DNA from: JADJOY01 sp046331705 [NCBI: bacterium]
GTDB taxonomy: Bacteria > JADJOY01
Direction: 5' to 3'
NCBI GenBank assembly: GCA_046331705.1
Contig: JAXLQJ010000004.1
Coordinates: 124,001-188,000, forward strand
Length of the DNA stretch: 64,000 nucleotides
Part shown: positions 33,558 to 42,022 of the stretch, in pieces
Position numbering within the stretch: position 1 is the first letter of the stretch
Layout of the letters: every line of letters starts with the position of its first letter
Made by a program: the position numbers and the translations under genes
The notes under the pieces: model-generated
What the model was told of the DNA's origin: nothing
Databases searched by the model: none
The model's input: the letters and a program-made list of their open reading frames with translations, nothing else

Positions 33558-35258
33558 TCACACCGGCGCGGGCGTGTACGCCGAATCCATGAGCAGCGCC
33601 CGCGCCTGCGCCGATCCGACCGCCGGAAAGATCACGCGGAAGAGCGCGCCGCCGCCGGGCGAAGACTCGGCTTCGACGCGCCCACGGTGCTCGGTCATGA
33701 TGCGGTGCACGATCGACAAGCCGAGCCCCGTGCCCTTCTCCTTGGTGGTGAAATACGGCTCGAAGAGCCGCACTTGCCCCTCGGCGGGGATCCCGGGGCC
33801 CGTATCGCGCACCTCGAGACGGACGGCCGGTTCCTCGTCGAGCGTCGCGGGCGCGATGGTGATGTCGATCCGACCCCGCTCGCCGGCCAGCGCCTCCACA
33901 CCGTTGCCCACCAGATTCGTGATCACGCGCCGCGCCATCTCGCGGTCGCAGAGCGCCTGCGGCGTGGTCGGGTCGGCGCGCACCTCGCACGCGACGTTCT
34001 CGTGCGGCTTGGCGACCAGCGTGAGCACGGCGTTCGCGAGCTCGGCCAGGTCCACCGGCTCGGGGCGCGGCTTCGGCATCCGCGCGAAGCGCGAGAACTC
34101 GCCCACCAGCTTCTTGAGCCCTTCGACCTCGTCGAGGATCGTCTGGCTGCCGTCGTCGAAGGCGCTCTCGAATTGCGGGTCCGCGCGGCGCTTGAGTCGC
34201 GAGAGCGTCTGCACGGTCAGCTGGATCGGGAAGAGCGCGTTCTTGATCTCGTGCGCCATGCGGCGCGCGATCTCCTGCCAAGCCGCCAGCCGCTCGTTCT
34301 GGACGATCTGCGCCTCGGCCTTGCGCAAGCCCTCGACCATGCCGTTGAACGCCGCCACCAGCTCGCCCAGCTCGCCGCTCGCCTTGAGCTCGAGCGCGCC
34401 CGAGCGCTCGCCGCGCCCCACCGCCCGCGCGCGCTCGGCCAGCAGCTCGACCGGCCGGGTCACGCTCGCCGCCAGCACCCCGCCCAGCACCACCGCCAGC
34501 GCCAGGGCGCCCAGCCCGAGTGCCGCGAACACCCGGAAGAGATCGCGCTCGAGCTCGTCGATGCGGGCACGCGAGAGCTCGGCGCGCAGCAGCACGTGCG
34601 CCTCGGGCGCCAGCGCATCGAGCTCGCGCGTGACGGTTCCCGGACTCGGCGCCGCGCGCGGGTCGTCGCTCATCTCGAGATGCGTGGCGCCGATTCGCCG
34701 CGCGATGGAGTCGAGCAGCATCGCGTCGACGACCTTGCCGCCCACGATCACCACCGTCGCCGAGCCGAGCGTCACCCGGCGCGCGCTCGCGAGCACCGCC
34801 CGGTCCTCGTTCGGGAACGCCTCGCGCACCACCCGCGCGTCGCCGCCGAGCTTCTCGAGATCGAGGCCGAGGGCGTCGCGATAGCCGAAGCTCGCCGGAC
34901 GGTGGGCGCTCGAGAGGATCCGTCCGCCGGCGTCGAGGATCTTGAGCGCCGCCAGCCCGGTGCGCCCGGCGATGGGCCGCGCGCGCTCGATGGCCGCGCG
35001 CTCGTCCACCTGGCCGCGATTCATCTCCACCAGCAGCTCGCGCACCGAAGGATCCTGCGACGCCTGCTCGACCCGGGCGCGGACGTCGCGCGCCAGCTCC
35101 TCGATCTCCGCCGTGAGCGCCTCGCCGATCGCGACCCGCCGGCTCTCGTACTCGGACTCGATCCGCTCGATCACGACGTGGTGGATGAACCAGGCGGCCG
35201 CGCCGTTGGGCAGCACCACCAGCAAGAAGCCGAGCATCAGGCGTACCCGAAACCGCAT
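33558..35258 (-). CDS. NtrY-like membrane sensor histidine kinase
   Basis: A 566-residue kinase: N-terminal membrane helix (about 7-25), periplasmic sensor region (about 30-220), second helix (about 235-260), HAMP (about 260-312), HisKA with MAHEIKN placing the phospho-acceptor at His336, and HATPase_c with NLVGNGVEAL (N box), DTGPGIP (G1) and KGTGLGLS (G2). It resembles NtrY-type kinases that pair with NtrC/NtrX regulators; such a regulator starts at 40151 on the same strand. ATG 35258 lies one base after the stop of the solute-binding protein gene, so translation is coupled. Confidence 0.88.
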   Translation of the reverse strand: MRFRVRLMLGFLLVVLPNGAAAWFIHHVVIERIESEYESRRVAIGEALTAEIEELARDVRARVEQASQDPSVRELLVEMNRGQVDERAAIERARPIAGRTGLAALKILDAGGRILSSAHRPASFGYRDALGLDLEKLGGDARVVREAFPNEDRAVLASARRVTLGSATVVIVGGKVVDAMLLDSIARRIGATHLEMSDDPRAAPSPGTVTRELDALAPEAHVLLRAELSRARIDELERDLFRVFAALGLGALALAVVLGGVLAASVTRPVELLAERARAVGRGERSGALELKASGELGELVAAFNGMVEGLRKAEAQIVQNERLAAWQEIARRMAHEIKNALFPIQLTVQTLSRLKRRADPQFESAFDDGSQTILDEVEGLKKLVGEFSRFARMPKPRPEPVDLAELANAVLTLVAKPHENVACEVRADPTTPQALCDREMARRVITNLVGNGVEALAGERGRIDITIAPATLDEEPAVRLEVRDTGPGIPAEGQVRLFEPYFTTKEKGTGLGLSIVHRIMTEHRGRVEAESSPGGGALFRVIFPAVGSAQARALLMDSAYTPAPV

Positions 35259-35259
35259 G

Positions 35260-36825
35260 TCAACGGCCCTCGCCGGTGTTGGCGCTCGGCGGCAGCGCCA
35301 GCGCGGGAAGCTGCCAGACGTCCTCGAGCCACAGCCCGCCGTCGGCAGCGACGTCGCTCTCCGCGCGGATGCCCACGCGCTCGCCGCTCGCCACTCCGAT
35401 CTCGCGGTGCACCAGTGGGATCCACACGGCGTCGGCGGCGATCCGCCGCTCGGCGGCCAACAGGCCGCGCAGCGCCAGCTCGATCGAGCGCGCCCGGCTC
35501 GCCTCCGCCGCCGCCGCGAGCGCCTCCGCGGGCGCGGCCGGCGTGAGAGCGGCGAGGAAACGCGGCAACACGTCGGGCGTCGCGCCGTCGCCGAAGGTCC
35601 GCGACGTGATCCACGCCGCGAGCGTTCCGTCCGCCAAGCGCGCGGGCGCCTCGCTCGGATCCACGGGCACGACGCGCATCGCGAGCCCCGCCTCCTGCAG
35701 ATCCGCCTGGACGCGCTCGGCGATGGCATCGAGGTCCGAATCGTCGCGCGCGACCCCCAGCGCGAGCGGCGCCCGACCGTCCCGCGCTCCCGGGCGCGGC
35801 GGCGCCGGCGGAACCGGTGCGGCGAGCAGCGCCCGGTATCCGGCGCGCGTGTCGGGCAGCACCGAACGCGCGATCCGCGCCCGGCCACGCAGCATCACGT
35901 CCGCGATCGATTGACGATCGATCGCCGCGGCGACCGCGCGCCGCCCGTCCGACGAGTCGAACGGAGCGATACCGCGCGCCAGCACGAGGAAGACGGTATC
36001 GAGACCACCCACGCGAAACCGGCTGCCCGAGTCCGCAACCCGCGCGGCGCCGACCACGGCGTCGATGGTGCCGATCTCGAGCCCGCTCGCCACGTCGCTC
36101 GCGGCCTCCGCGCGCCGCAAGGTGACGCGATCGAGGAACGGGCGGCCACCGCGCGCCGCTTCGTTGGCTTCCAGCACCCACTCGGTGGCGCTCGCCGCGA
36201 CCAGGCGGAAGGCACCGGTGCCGACGCCGCCGACGGGCTGGCTGGCGGTGGGATCGACGGGCGGCGCGGGCAGGATGGCGGCGCGCGGATCCGCGAGCAT
36301 GTCCGCGAGCGTGGGACAACCGTTCGCGAGCTCCACACGAACCGCGCGCCTTCCGCGCTCGGTCACGGTCGGCGGCTTGCCGCCGTCCAGCGGAAGACAG
36401 CCGCCATGCGCGACCGGCGCCGCGAAGAACCGACGCAACGAGTAGGCGACGTCGCTGGCGCTCACGCTTCGCCCGTCGTGGAACGCGAGCCCCGGCGCGA
36501 GCGCGAGGTCCCAGACGCGAAACTCCGCGTCCGAAGCGCTCTCGCTCACCAGATGAGGCCGGGCGTGTCGATCGGCATCGACTCGAAAGAGCGTGTCGTA
36601 GAGCGCGCGGCTCAGCGTGCCGCCGAGCGCTCCTTCGAGAGCGAGCGGATCCAGGCTCGGCGCCGGCTGGTCGCGGCCGACGACCACCAGCGATCCTCCG
36701 TAGCGCGGCCGCTCCGCCGCTCGGGACGCCCCCCAGCTCGTGCCGATCACCAGCGCGGCGGCGAGCGCGCGGCGAATCGGCGCGCGGCGGGCGCGCGGCG
36801 CCACACGCGAGTCGAGCCCGCTCAC
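35260..36825 (-). CDS. orphan family-5 peptide/nickel solute-binding protein
   Basis: A 521-residue exported protein with a Tat- or Sec-like basic signal region (about 1-40) followed by the SBP_bac_5 fold: RYGGSLVVVGRDQPAPSLDPL (core RYGGSLVV), LAFHDGRSVSASDVAYSLRR in the middle (core FHDGRSVSASDV), and GTGAFRL. It has no permeases or ATPases of its own in this operon. Its GTG start overlaps the stop of the upstream gene (GTGA) and its stop is one base before the kinase ATG. This makes a role as ligand-sensing partner of the NtrY-like kinase more likely than transport, although sharing the permeases at 40183-41993 is also possible. Confidence 0.8.
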   Translation of the reverse strand: MSGLDSRVAPRARRAPIRRALAAALVIGTSWGASRAAERPRYGGSLVVVGRDQPAPSLDPLALEGALGGTLSRALYDTLFRVDADRHARPHLVSESASDAEFRVWDLALAPGLAFHDGRSVSASDVAYSLRRFFAAPVAHGGCLPLDGGKPPTVTERGRRAVRVELANGCPTLADMLADPRAAILPAPPVDPTASQPVGGVGTGAFRLVAASATEWVLEANEAARGGRPFLDRVTLRRAEAASDVASGLEIGTIDAVVGAARVADSGSRFRVGGLDTVFLVLARGIAPFDSSDGRRAVAAAIDRQSIADVMLRGRARIARSVLPDTRAGYRALLAAPVPPAPPRPGARDGRAPLALGVARDDSDLDAIAERVQADLQEAGLAMRVVPVDPSEAPARLADGTLAAWITSRTFGDGATPDVLPRFLAALTPAAPAEALAAAAEASRARSIELALRGLLAAERRIAADAVWIPLVHREIGVASGERVGIRAESDVAADGGLWLEDVWQLPALALPPSANTGEGR

Positions 36826-38159
36826 GGAGCGTCCTCGATCCGCAAGGTCGCCAGCGGGGCGCGCTCGCCGCAGCCCACCGCCACCACCGACGGCGCATCC
36901 GAGGAAGAGAAGCGGCCCGTCACGACTCCGCAGACGCGAAACGGCGCCGGCCCACTCCACGCCTCGCTCGCCTCGCCCCCCGTGATGCGCGCGAGGACCA
37001 GCGTCGCGCCGTCGTCGCGATCGCCGATCAGCCACGCACCCTCCTCGTCCAGTCGGGTGAAGGGCGCCAGCGCCGAGCCGAAGCGCCCCACGGCGACGCG
37101 CTCGGAGACGCGCGGCGCCGACGCCAGCGCGACGGCGCCGCTCGGCTCCTCGAACGCCAGCCAATCTCCGTGGACGGCAACCTCCAGGAACGGCCCCTCG
37201 ACCAGCGGCACGGCGCGCGACGTGTCGAGGGGACCGCGCACGCTCGCGACGCTCGCGAGGACGTTGGTCCCGTCGCGCACCGGGGCGACCCATGCTCCCC
37301 CGCCCACACGCGGCGCGAGCGGGATCTCGCCGTGCCGCCGCGCGACCGCCGCCAGGCTCGTGCCGATGGTCCAGGTGTAACCGGCGCTCGACGGCGGCTG
37401 GACCCAGAGCTGGACGGGCTCGCCATCGCGACTCGACACCACGAGGCCGGCGCGCGGATCGCGCGAACGGGGCGGGGTGTTGCTCGCGTCGCCACGCACG
37501 TGGGTGATCGCGGCGACCTCGGTCACCGCGCCGTCCATCACGGCGAGCACGCGCGTCGCGCCATCCGTCACGACCGCGAGCCGATCCGATCCAGCCTCGG
37601 GCGCGGGGACCGCCGCCGCGGCGAGGACCGGCCCGGCGATCGTGCCCAGCGACGAGAGCTCAACGCGCAGCCGCCCCGGCATGCCGCTCGATTGCGTCAG
37701 GGCGGCGATCGTCGTGTCGACGCTCGGCAACGCGGCCAGCAGGTCGGGCTCCGCCGGCGCCTCGCCCAAACGCGGTCGTAGCCGCCCCGTCAGGACCACC
37801 GTCTCGCGCGTGACGTCGAGCGCCGTCGCGAGCACCCAGGCGCCCTCCGGCGCGCTGTCGAGCTCGCCCGGCGTGACCCTGAGCGAGCTCAGCTTGGCCA
37901 TCTCGAGCAACAGCGCCGTGCGCACGCGCTTGGCAGCGCCAGCGAAGGCCCCGCTCGCCTCGCGCACGGGAGCGACGACCACGAGCGGCACGGGCTCGCC
38001 GCGGCCCTCGAGGTACGCGCGCGCCTGGGCAGCGAGCGACTGCGCGAGGCGGCGTGCTGGATCCGAAGCCGCGGCGGTGGGCGCGGCGGTCTGCGCCGTC
38101 GCAGCGGATGACCACAGCGCGACGGCCGCGAGGACCCAGCAGATCGTGCAGCGCCGCAT
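36822..38159 (-). CDS. periplasmic protein of unknown function
   Basis: A 445-residue protein with a signal peptide (1-22, ending ATAQ). The N-terminal part (about 35-145) resembles the curved domain of LpoB/TolB-N-type proteins in which a short-lived name such as VVVAPVREASG precedes RLRVELSS; the rest looks like an irregular beta-propeller (repeats around DGATRVLAVMDGAV, RDGEPVQLWV). No family is recognised. ATG 38159 gives the better signal peptide; GTG 38168 is an alternative. A TATAGC sequence lies just upstream. It opens the operon with the solute-binding protein and the NtrY-like kinase, with a GTGA overlap. Confidence 0.6.
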   Translation of the reverse strand: MRRCTICWVLAAVALWSSAATAQTAAPTAAASDPARRLAQSLAAQARAYLEGRGEPVPLVVVAPVREASGAFAGAAKRVRTALLLEMAKLSSLRVTPGELDSAPEGAWVLATALDVTRETVVLTGRLRPRLGEAPAEPDLLAALPSVDTTIAALTQSSGMPGRLRVELSSLGTIAGPVLAAAAVPAPEAGSDRLAVVTDGATRVLAVMDGAVTEVAAITHVRGDASNTPPRSRDPRAGLVVSSRDGEPVQLWVQPPSSAGYTWTIGTSLAAVARRHGEIPLAPRVGGGAWVAPVRDGTNVLASVASVRGPLDTSRAVPLVEGPFLEVAVHGDWLAFEEPSGAVALASAPRVSERVAVGRFGSALAPFTRLDEEGAWLIGDRDDGATLVLARITGGEASEAWSGPAPFRVCGVVTGRFSSSDAPSVVAVGCGERAPLATLRIEDAP

Positions 38160-38362
38160 GGCGCTCACGCTATATCACGCGCGGTCACCCGCGATCGGGT
38201 GCGGCCGAGACGCAGCCGCGCTCGCCGCGGCAGCGGCGAACGAGCGTGGTCGATGCGAGCAGCAGCGGAAACGCGTGGGTGGAATCGAGGGGGCGGCGGG
38301 AGCCGCGAATCGACGAGGGCGGCCGCTCGACGCACGAGGGGCCGAGCCGGCGACCCGAGCGA

Positions 38363-38476
38363 TCAGTGCTCGCGCGTCTCGATCGCGCCGAGCGTCACCT
38401 TGAGGGCCGCCGCGGTCATCGCGATGCCGAGCGCGACCGAGCCAGCGAATGCGATCACGAGAACCAGCGCTTGCAT
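38363..38476 (-). CDS. 37-residue single-span membrane protein
   Basis: Short reading frame not usually called: it begins MQALVLVIAFAGSVALG and ends ETREH, with one hydrophobic helix from residue 2 to about 28. A GGAG lies 9 nt before ATG 38476; ATG 38485 is in frame but too close to that GGAG. Codon choice is G/C at the third position, like neighbouring genes. Upstream on the minus strand GGTTCAA occurs twice, 12 bp apart (38491-38509), a possible operator. Function unknown; such small proteins often modulate membrane enzymes or cytochrome complexes. Confidence 0.6.
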   Translation of the reverse strand: MQALVLVIAFAGSVALGIAMTAAALKVTLGAIETREH

Positions 38477-38786
38477 GGGCAGCATCTCCGAATTGAACCG
38501 CTGGTTGAACCAACGGGGTGCGCTCTTTTACTCCTCGAGCGCACGAGTCGCAAGCCCCATGCCGCCAGATCGCGCGCCGCGAATAGCGAAAGTGGCCGCT
38601 ACCACGAGAAAAACGCCCTGAAAACGAGAGGCCGACGCCGAGCCGTGGCGAGCGCCGGGGGGAGGCTGGTGGCGAGGCTGCGCCGGCGGCGTGTCAACGA
38701 AGACACGCCGCGTGGTCGGTGTGCCACGCCGATCAACCGCTGTTTGATGCCGCTCGAGGGGCCGCTCGACGAGCGCGCGCGGCGCT
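38477..38786. other. non-coding stretch between the small membrane protein and the NtrC-type gene
   Basis: Around 310 bp with no supported reading frame. It holds the GGTTCAA direct repeat near the small gene, an A-rich patch at 38606-38630 and one strong hairpin at 38686-38711. Confidence 0.5.
38686..38711 (-). terminator. hairpin downstream of the NtrC-type gene
   Basis: Perfect 10-bp inverted repeat: GCGGCGTGTC (38686-38695), 6-nt loop, GACACGCCGC (38702-38711). It lies about 75 nt after the stop of the regulator gene. There is no U-tract, so termination is plausible but not certain. Confidence 0.4.
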
Positions 38787-40151
38787 TCAATCGCGCGCGA
38801 TGCCCAGCAACCGCATCTTCTTGTAGAGGTGGCTGCGCTCGAGCCCGAGATCTTCCGCGGTGCGCGTGACGTTGCCGCTCATCTCCGCCAGCCGCGACAC
38901 GATCACCCGCCGCTCGAAGTCGGCGAGCAAGCCCCGCAGCGAGCGATCGTGACCGAGCGGCACGTCACCGCCCGCGTTGCTCGGCGCGGCGGGCAGGCAC
39001 ATGCGTACGTCCTCGGCGGTCACGCGCTCGCCGGGCACCAGGATCACGATTCGATCCACCACGTTCTTGAGCTCGCGGATGTTCCCGGGCCACGGGTAGC
39101 GCGTGAGCAGCTCGAGCGCCTCCGGATCGAGGCGCTTGCGCACTTGCCGCTCGTCTTCCTCGACGCTCAGCCCGATGAAGTGCTCGACCAGATCGGGGAC
39201 GTCCTCCTCGCGCTCGCGCAACGGCGGGACGTGGAACGGGATGACGTTGATGCGGAAGTAGAGATCCTCGCGGAAGCGGCCTTCCTTCATCGCCTTCTCG
39301 AGGTCCTGATTGGTGGCGGCGACGATGCGGACGTCCACGCGGATGGTCTCGCTGCCGCCCACGCGCTCGAACTCGCCCTCCTGGAGGACGCGCAAGAGCT
39401 TCGCCTGGAGATCGGGCTTCAGATCGCCGATCTCGTCCAGGAAGAGCGTGCCGCGATCGGCCTGCTCGAAGCGGCCCTTGCGCATGCGGGTCGCGCCGGT
39501 GAACGAGCCGCGCTCGTGGCCGAAGAGCTCGCTCTCCGCGAGCTCGAGCGGGATCGCGGCGCAGTTGAACTTCACGAACGGCGCTTGCGCGCGATTCGAT
39601 TCGCGATGGATGCCGCGCGCCACCAGCTCCTTGCCAGTGCCGTTCTCGCCGGTGATGAGGACGCGTCCCTGGGTGGGCCCGACGCGGCGGATGCGCTCAC
39701 GGACGCGCTCGATCGCGGCGCTCTTGCCGACGATCTCGTAGCGCCGCTCGAAGCGCTCCTTCAGGCTCACGTTCTCCTCGGCGAGCCGGTGGAAGTCGAG
39801 GGTGTTGCGAACCGTGAGCAGGATCTTCTCGTCGGAGAGCGGTTTCTCGATGAAGTCGTGCGCGCCGAGCTTGGTGGCCTCGACGGCGGTCTCGACGGTG
39901 GCGTGCGCCGACATCATCACCACCGGCACCCGCGAGAGACGGCGAATGGCCTTCAACGCGTCGAGTCCGCCCATGCCCGGCAGCTTCACGTCGAGCAGCA
40001 CGAGATCGGAGCCGCTCTTCTCTACCGCGCCGATGGCGGTCTCGGCGTCCGGCGCCTCCTCGACGCGATACGACTCGACACGCAACAGCTGCCCGAGCGA
40101 GCTGCGCACGCCGCGCTCGTCGTCCACCACCAAGATCCGCTCACCCGCCAC
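38787..40151 (-). CDS. NtrC/NtrX-type sigma-54 response regulator
   Basis: A 454-residue regulator: receiver domain (about 4-118, phospho-acceptor in LLDVKLPGMGG), AAA+ domain (about 140-370) with Walker A GENGTGKE, Walker B GTLFLDEIGDL and the sigma-54 contact loop GSFTGA, and a C-terminal Fis-type helix-turn-helix (about 410-450, VTRTAEDLGLERSHLYKKM). It should activate sigma-54 promoters after phosphorylation, probably by the NtrY-like kinase at 33558-35258. GTG 40151 has GGGAGG 7 nt upstream. It follows the peptide permease genes by 31 nt. A sigma-54-like promoter before pilY1 is a candidate target. Confidence 0.92.
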   Translation of the reverse strand: MAGERILVVDDERGVRSSLGQLLRVESYRVEEAPDAETAIGAVEKSGSDLVLLDVKLPGMGGLDALKAIRRLSRVPVVMMSAHATVETAVEATKLGAHDFIEKPLSDEKILLTVRNTLDFHRLAEENVSLKERFERRYEIVGKSAAIERVRERIRRVGPTQGRVLITGENGTGKELVARGIHRESNRAQAPFVKFNCAAIPLELAESELFGHERGSFTGATRMRKGRFEQADRGTLFLDEIGDLKPDLQAKLLRVLQEGEFERVGGSETIRVDVRIVAATNQDLEKAMKEGRFREDLYFRINVIPFHVPPLREREEDVPDLVEHFIGLSVEEDERQVRKRLDPEALELLTRYPWPGNIRELKNVVDRIVILVPGERVTAEDVRMCLPAAPSNAGGDVPLGHDRSLRGLLADFERRVIVSRLAEMSGNVTRTAEDLGLERSHLYKKMRLLGIARD

Positions 40152-40182
40152 GGCACGTCCTCCCGAGAAGCCCACCCATCGA

Positions 40183-41058
40183 TCAGCGACGCCCAGCGCT
40201 GCGCGGATCGAGAACGTCGCGCATCGCATCCCCAAGCACGTTGAATGCCACACCGGTGAGCACCAGCACGACGCTCGGGGCGATCAAGAGATGCGGCGAG
40301 GTCCGGTACACGAGCCAGCCTTCGTTGACCAACGTTCCCCAGCTCGCGTTGGGCGGCCGAAGACCGAGCCCGAGGAAGCTCAGCGTCGACTCGGCGAGGA
40401 TCGTCGACGGGATCTGGAACGTGAGCGCGACCAGGATCGGGCCCGCCAGGTTCGGCAGCACGTGGCGAACCAGGAGCCGCCGCCGGCTCGCCCCCAGCGC
40501 CCGCCCTGCTTCCACGAACGCTTCCTCGCGCACCCGCATCGTGAGCCCACGCACCAGCCGCGCCTCGGAGACCCAGCCCACCGAGGCCAGCGCCAGCACG
40601 ATCCCGATCGGCTCGCGCCCGAGAAAGAGCGTGAAGAGCGTGATCACCAGCAGGTCCGGAAGCGAGTAGACCACCTCGACGAGCCGCATCAGCGCTTCGT
40701 CGACCCAGCCGCCCGCATACCCCGAGACCAGGCCCACGCCGGTTCCGATCAAGAGCGCCGTGAGCGCCGTCGCGACGCTCACTCCCAGCGAGACGCGACC
40801 GCCTGCCAGCAGGCGCGCCATCAGATCCCGTCCCAGGCGATCGGTGCCGAGCCAATGCTCGTGGCTCGGCGTCTCCATCGCGCGCGTCGCATCCTGGTGC
40901 TCGGACTTCGCCCCCTGCACGATCCCCGCGCCCAGGCAGGTGAGCGCCAGCACCACCAGGAAGCTCGCCGCGGCCACGCCCAGGCGATGGCCCGCGAAGC
41001 GCCGCGCGGCGTCGACCCACAGACCGGAGGTGGCGCGTGCCGTGTCGCCGTGGGTCAT
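40183..41058 (-). CDS. peptide ABC transporter permease (OppC/DppC type)
   Basis: A 291-residue inner-membrane permease with six predicted helices. HWLGTDRLGRD (about 67-77) is the OppC/DppC signature, and the EAA loop reads EAGRALGASRRRLLVRHVLPN (core GRALGASRRRLL). It forms a heterodimer channel with the upstream OppB-type protein. ATG 41058 overlaps that gene's stop (ATGA). No OppD/OppF ATPases are nearby. Confidence 0.9.
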   Translation of the reverse strand: MTHGDTARATSGLWVDAARRFAGHRLGVAAASFLVVLALTCLGAGIVQGAKSEHQDATRAMETPSHEHWLGTDRLGRDLMARLLAGGRVSLGVSVATALTALLIGTGVGLVSGYAGGWVDEALMRLVEVVYSLPDLLVITLFTLFLGREPIGIVLALASVGWVSEARLVRGLTMRVREEAFVEAGRALGASRRRLLVRHVLPNLAGPILVALTFQIPSTILAESTLSFLGLGLRPPNASWGTLVNEGWLVYRTSPHLLIAPSVVLVLTGVAFNVLGDAMRDVLDPRSAGRR

Positions 41059-41993
41059 GCGCCCTTCCCTTCGAGCCGCACCCGCGGATCGAGCGCCGCC
41101 GCGGCGACGTCGACCACCAAGTTCGCGATCACCAGCGCCGATGCGTAGATCACGGTCACCGCCATGACCATCGGGTAGTCCCGATCGATGACCGCCGTGA
41201 CGAAATGCCGGCCGGCGCCGGGCAGCGCGAACATGTGCTCGACCACGAACGAGCCCGTGCAGAGCGTCGCGGCGAGGGGACCCAGCATGGTCACCATCGC
41301 CAGCAGCGCCGGCCGCAGCTGGTGCTTGAGCAGCACCACCACCGGTGCCAGGCCCTTGGCGCGCGCGGTCTGGACGAACTCACGGGTCTCGAGCTCGAGC
41401 AGCTCGGAGCGCGTGAGCCGCGCCAGATAGACGCCGGGAGCGAGCGCGAGGGTGAGCACCGGCAGCACGCCGTAGCGAAATCCTTCCCAGAGCGCCGGCG
41501 GCACGATCCCCAGCCGCATGGCGAAGACCTCGATGAGCGCCACCGCCAGCACGAACGACGGCACGCACATGCCGACCACGAGCAGCACCGCGACCACCAC
41601 CGAGCCGGCTCCCGAGCGCACCTGGTACGCCGCCACGCCCCCCACCACGCCGAAGGCCACCGCCAGCGCGAGCCCCGCGGCGCCGATCGTCGCGGACACC
41701 GGCAGCCCCTCGGCGAGGATCTCGCCGACGCTGCGCCCGGGAAAGCGCAGGCTCGGGCCGAAATCGAGATGCGAGAGATCCACCAAGTAATCGAGGTATT
41801 GGCGCGTCACCGGTGCGTCCAGGTGGTACTTGCGCGCGATGTTGGCCTTCACCTCGGGCGGGAGCTGCTTCTCGCGGTCGAACGGACCGCCCGGCACCAC
41901 GCGCAACAGCACGAACGTGGCGGTCGCCACCACGTACACCACCGCGATGCCCTGCGCGAGGCGCCGCGCGACGAAGCGAATGAGCTCTGCCAA
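41055..41993 (-). CDS. peptide ABC transporter permease (OppB/DppB type)
   Basis: A 312-residue permease. The N-terminus LIRFVARRLAQGI followed by FVLLRVVPGGPF is the standard OppB/DppB start, and the EAA loop is QTARAKGLAPVVVLLKHQLRP (core TARAKGLAPVVVL). Six helices are predicted. The start TTG 41993, 30 nt after the binding-protein stop, was chosen by alignment of this N-terminus; no convincing ribosome-binding site is visible, so coupling to the upstream gene is likely. The stop overlaps the oppC-type start. Confidence 0.88.
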   Translation of the reverse strand: MAELIRFVARRLAQGIAVVYVVATATFVLLRVVPGGPFDREKQLPPEVKANIARKYHLDAPVTRQYLDYLVDLSHLDFGPSLRFPGRSVGEILAEGLPVSATIGAAGLALAVAFGVVGGVAAYQVRSGAGSVVVAVLLVVGMCVPSFVLAVALIEVFAMRLGIVPPALWEGFRYGVLPVLTLALAPGVYLARLTRSELLELETREFVQTARAKGLAPVVVLLKHQLRPALLAMVTMLGPLAATLCTGSFVVEHMFALPGAGRHFVTAVIDRDYPMVMAVTVIYASALVIANLVVDVAAAALDPRVRLEGKGA

Positions 41994-42022
41994 GGCGCCG
42001 TCGAAGACTGGAAGGTGGCCGT

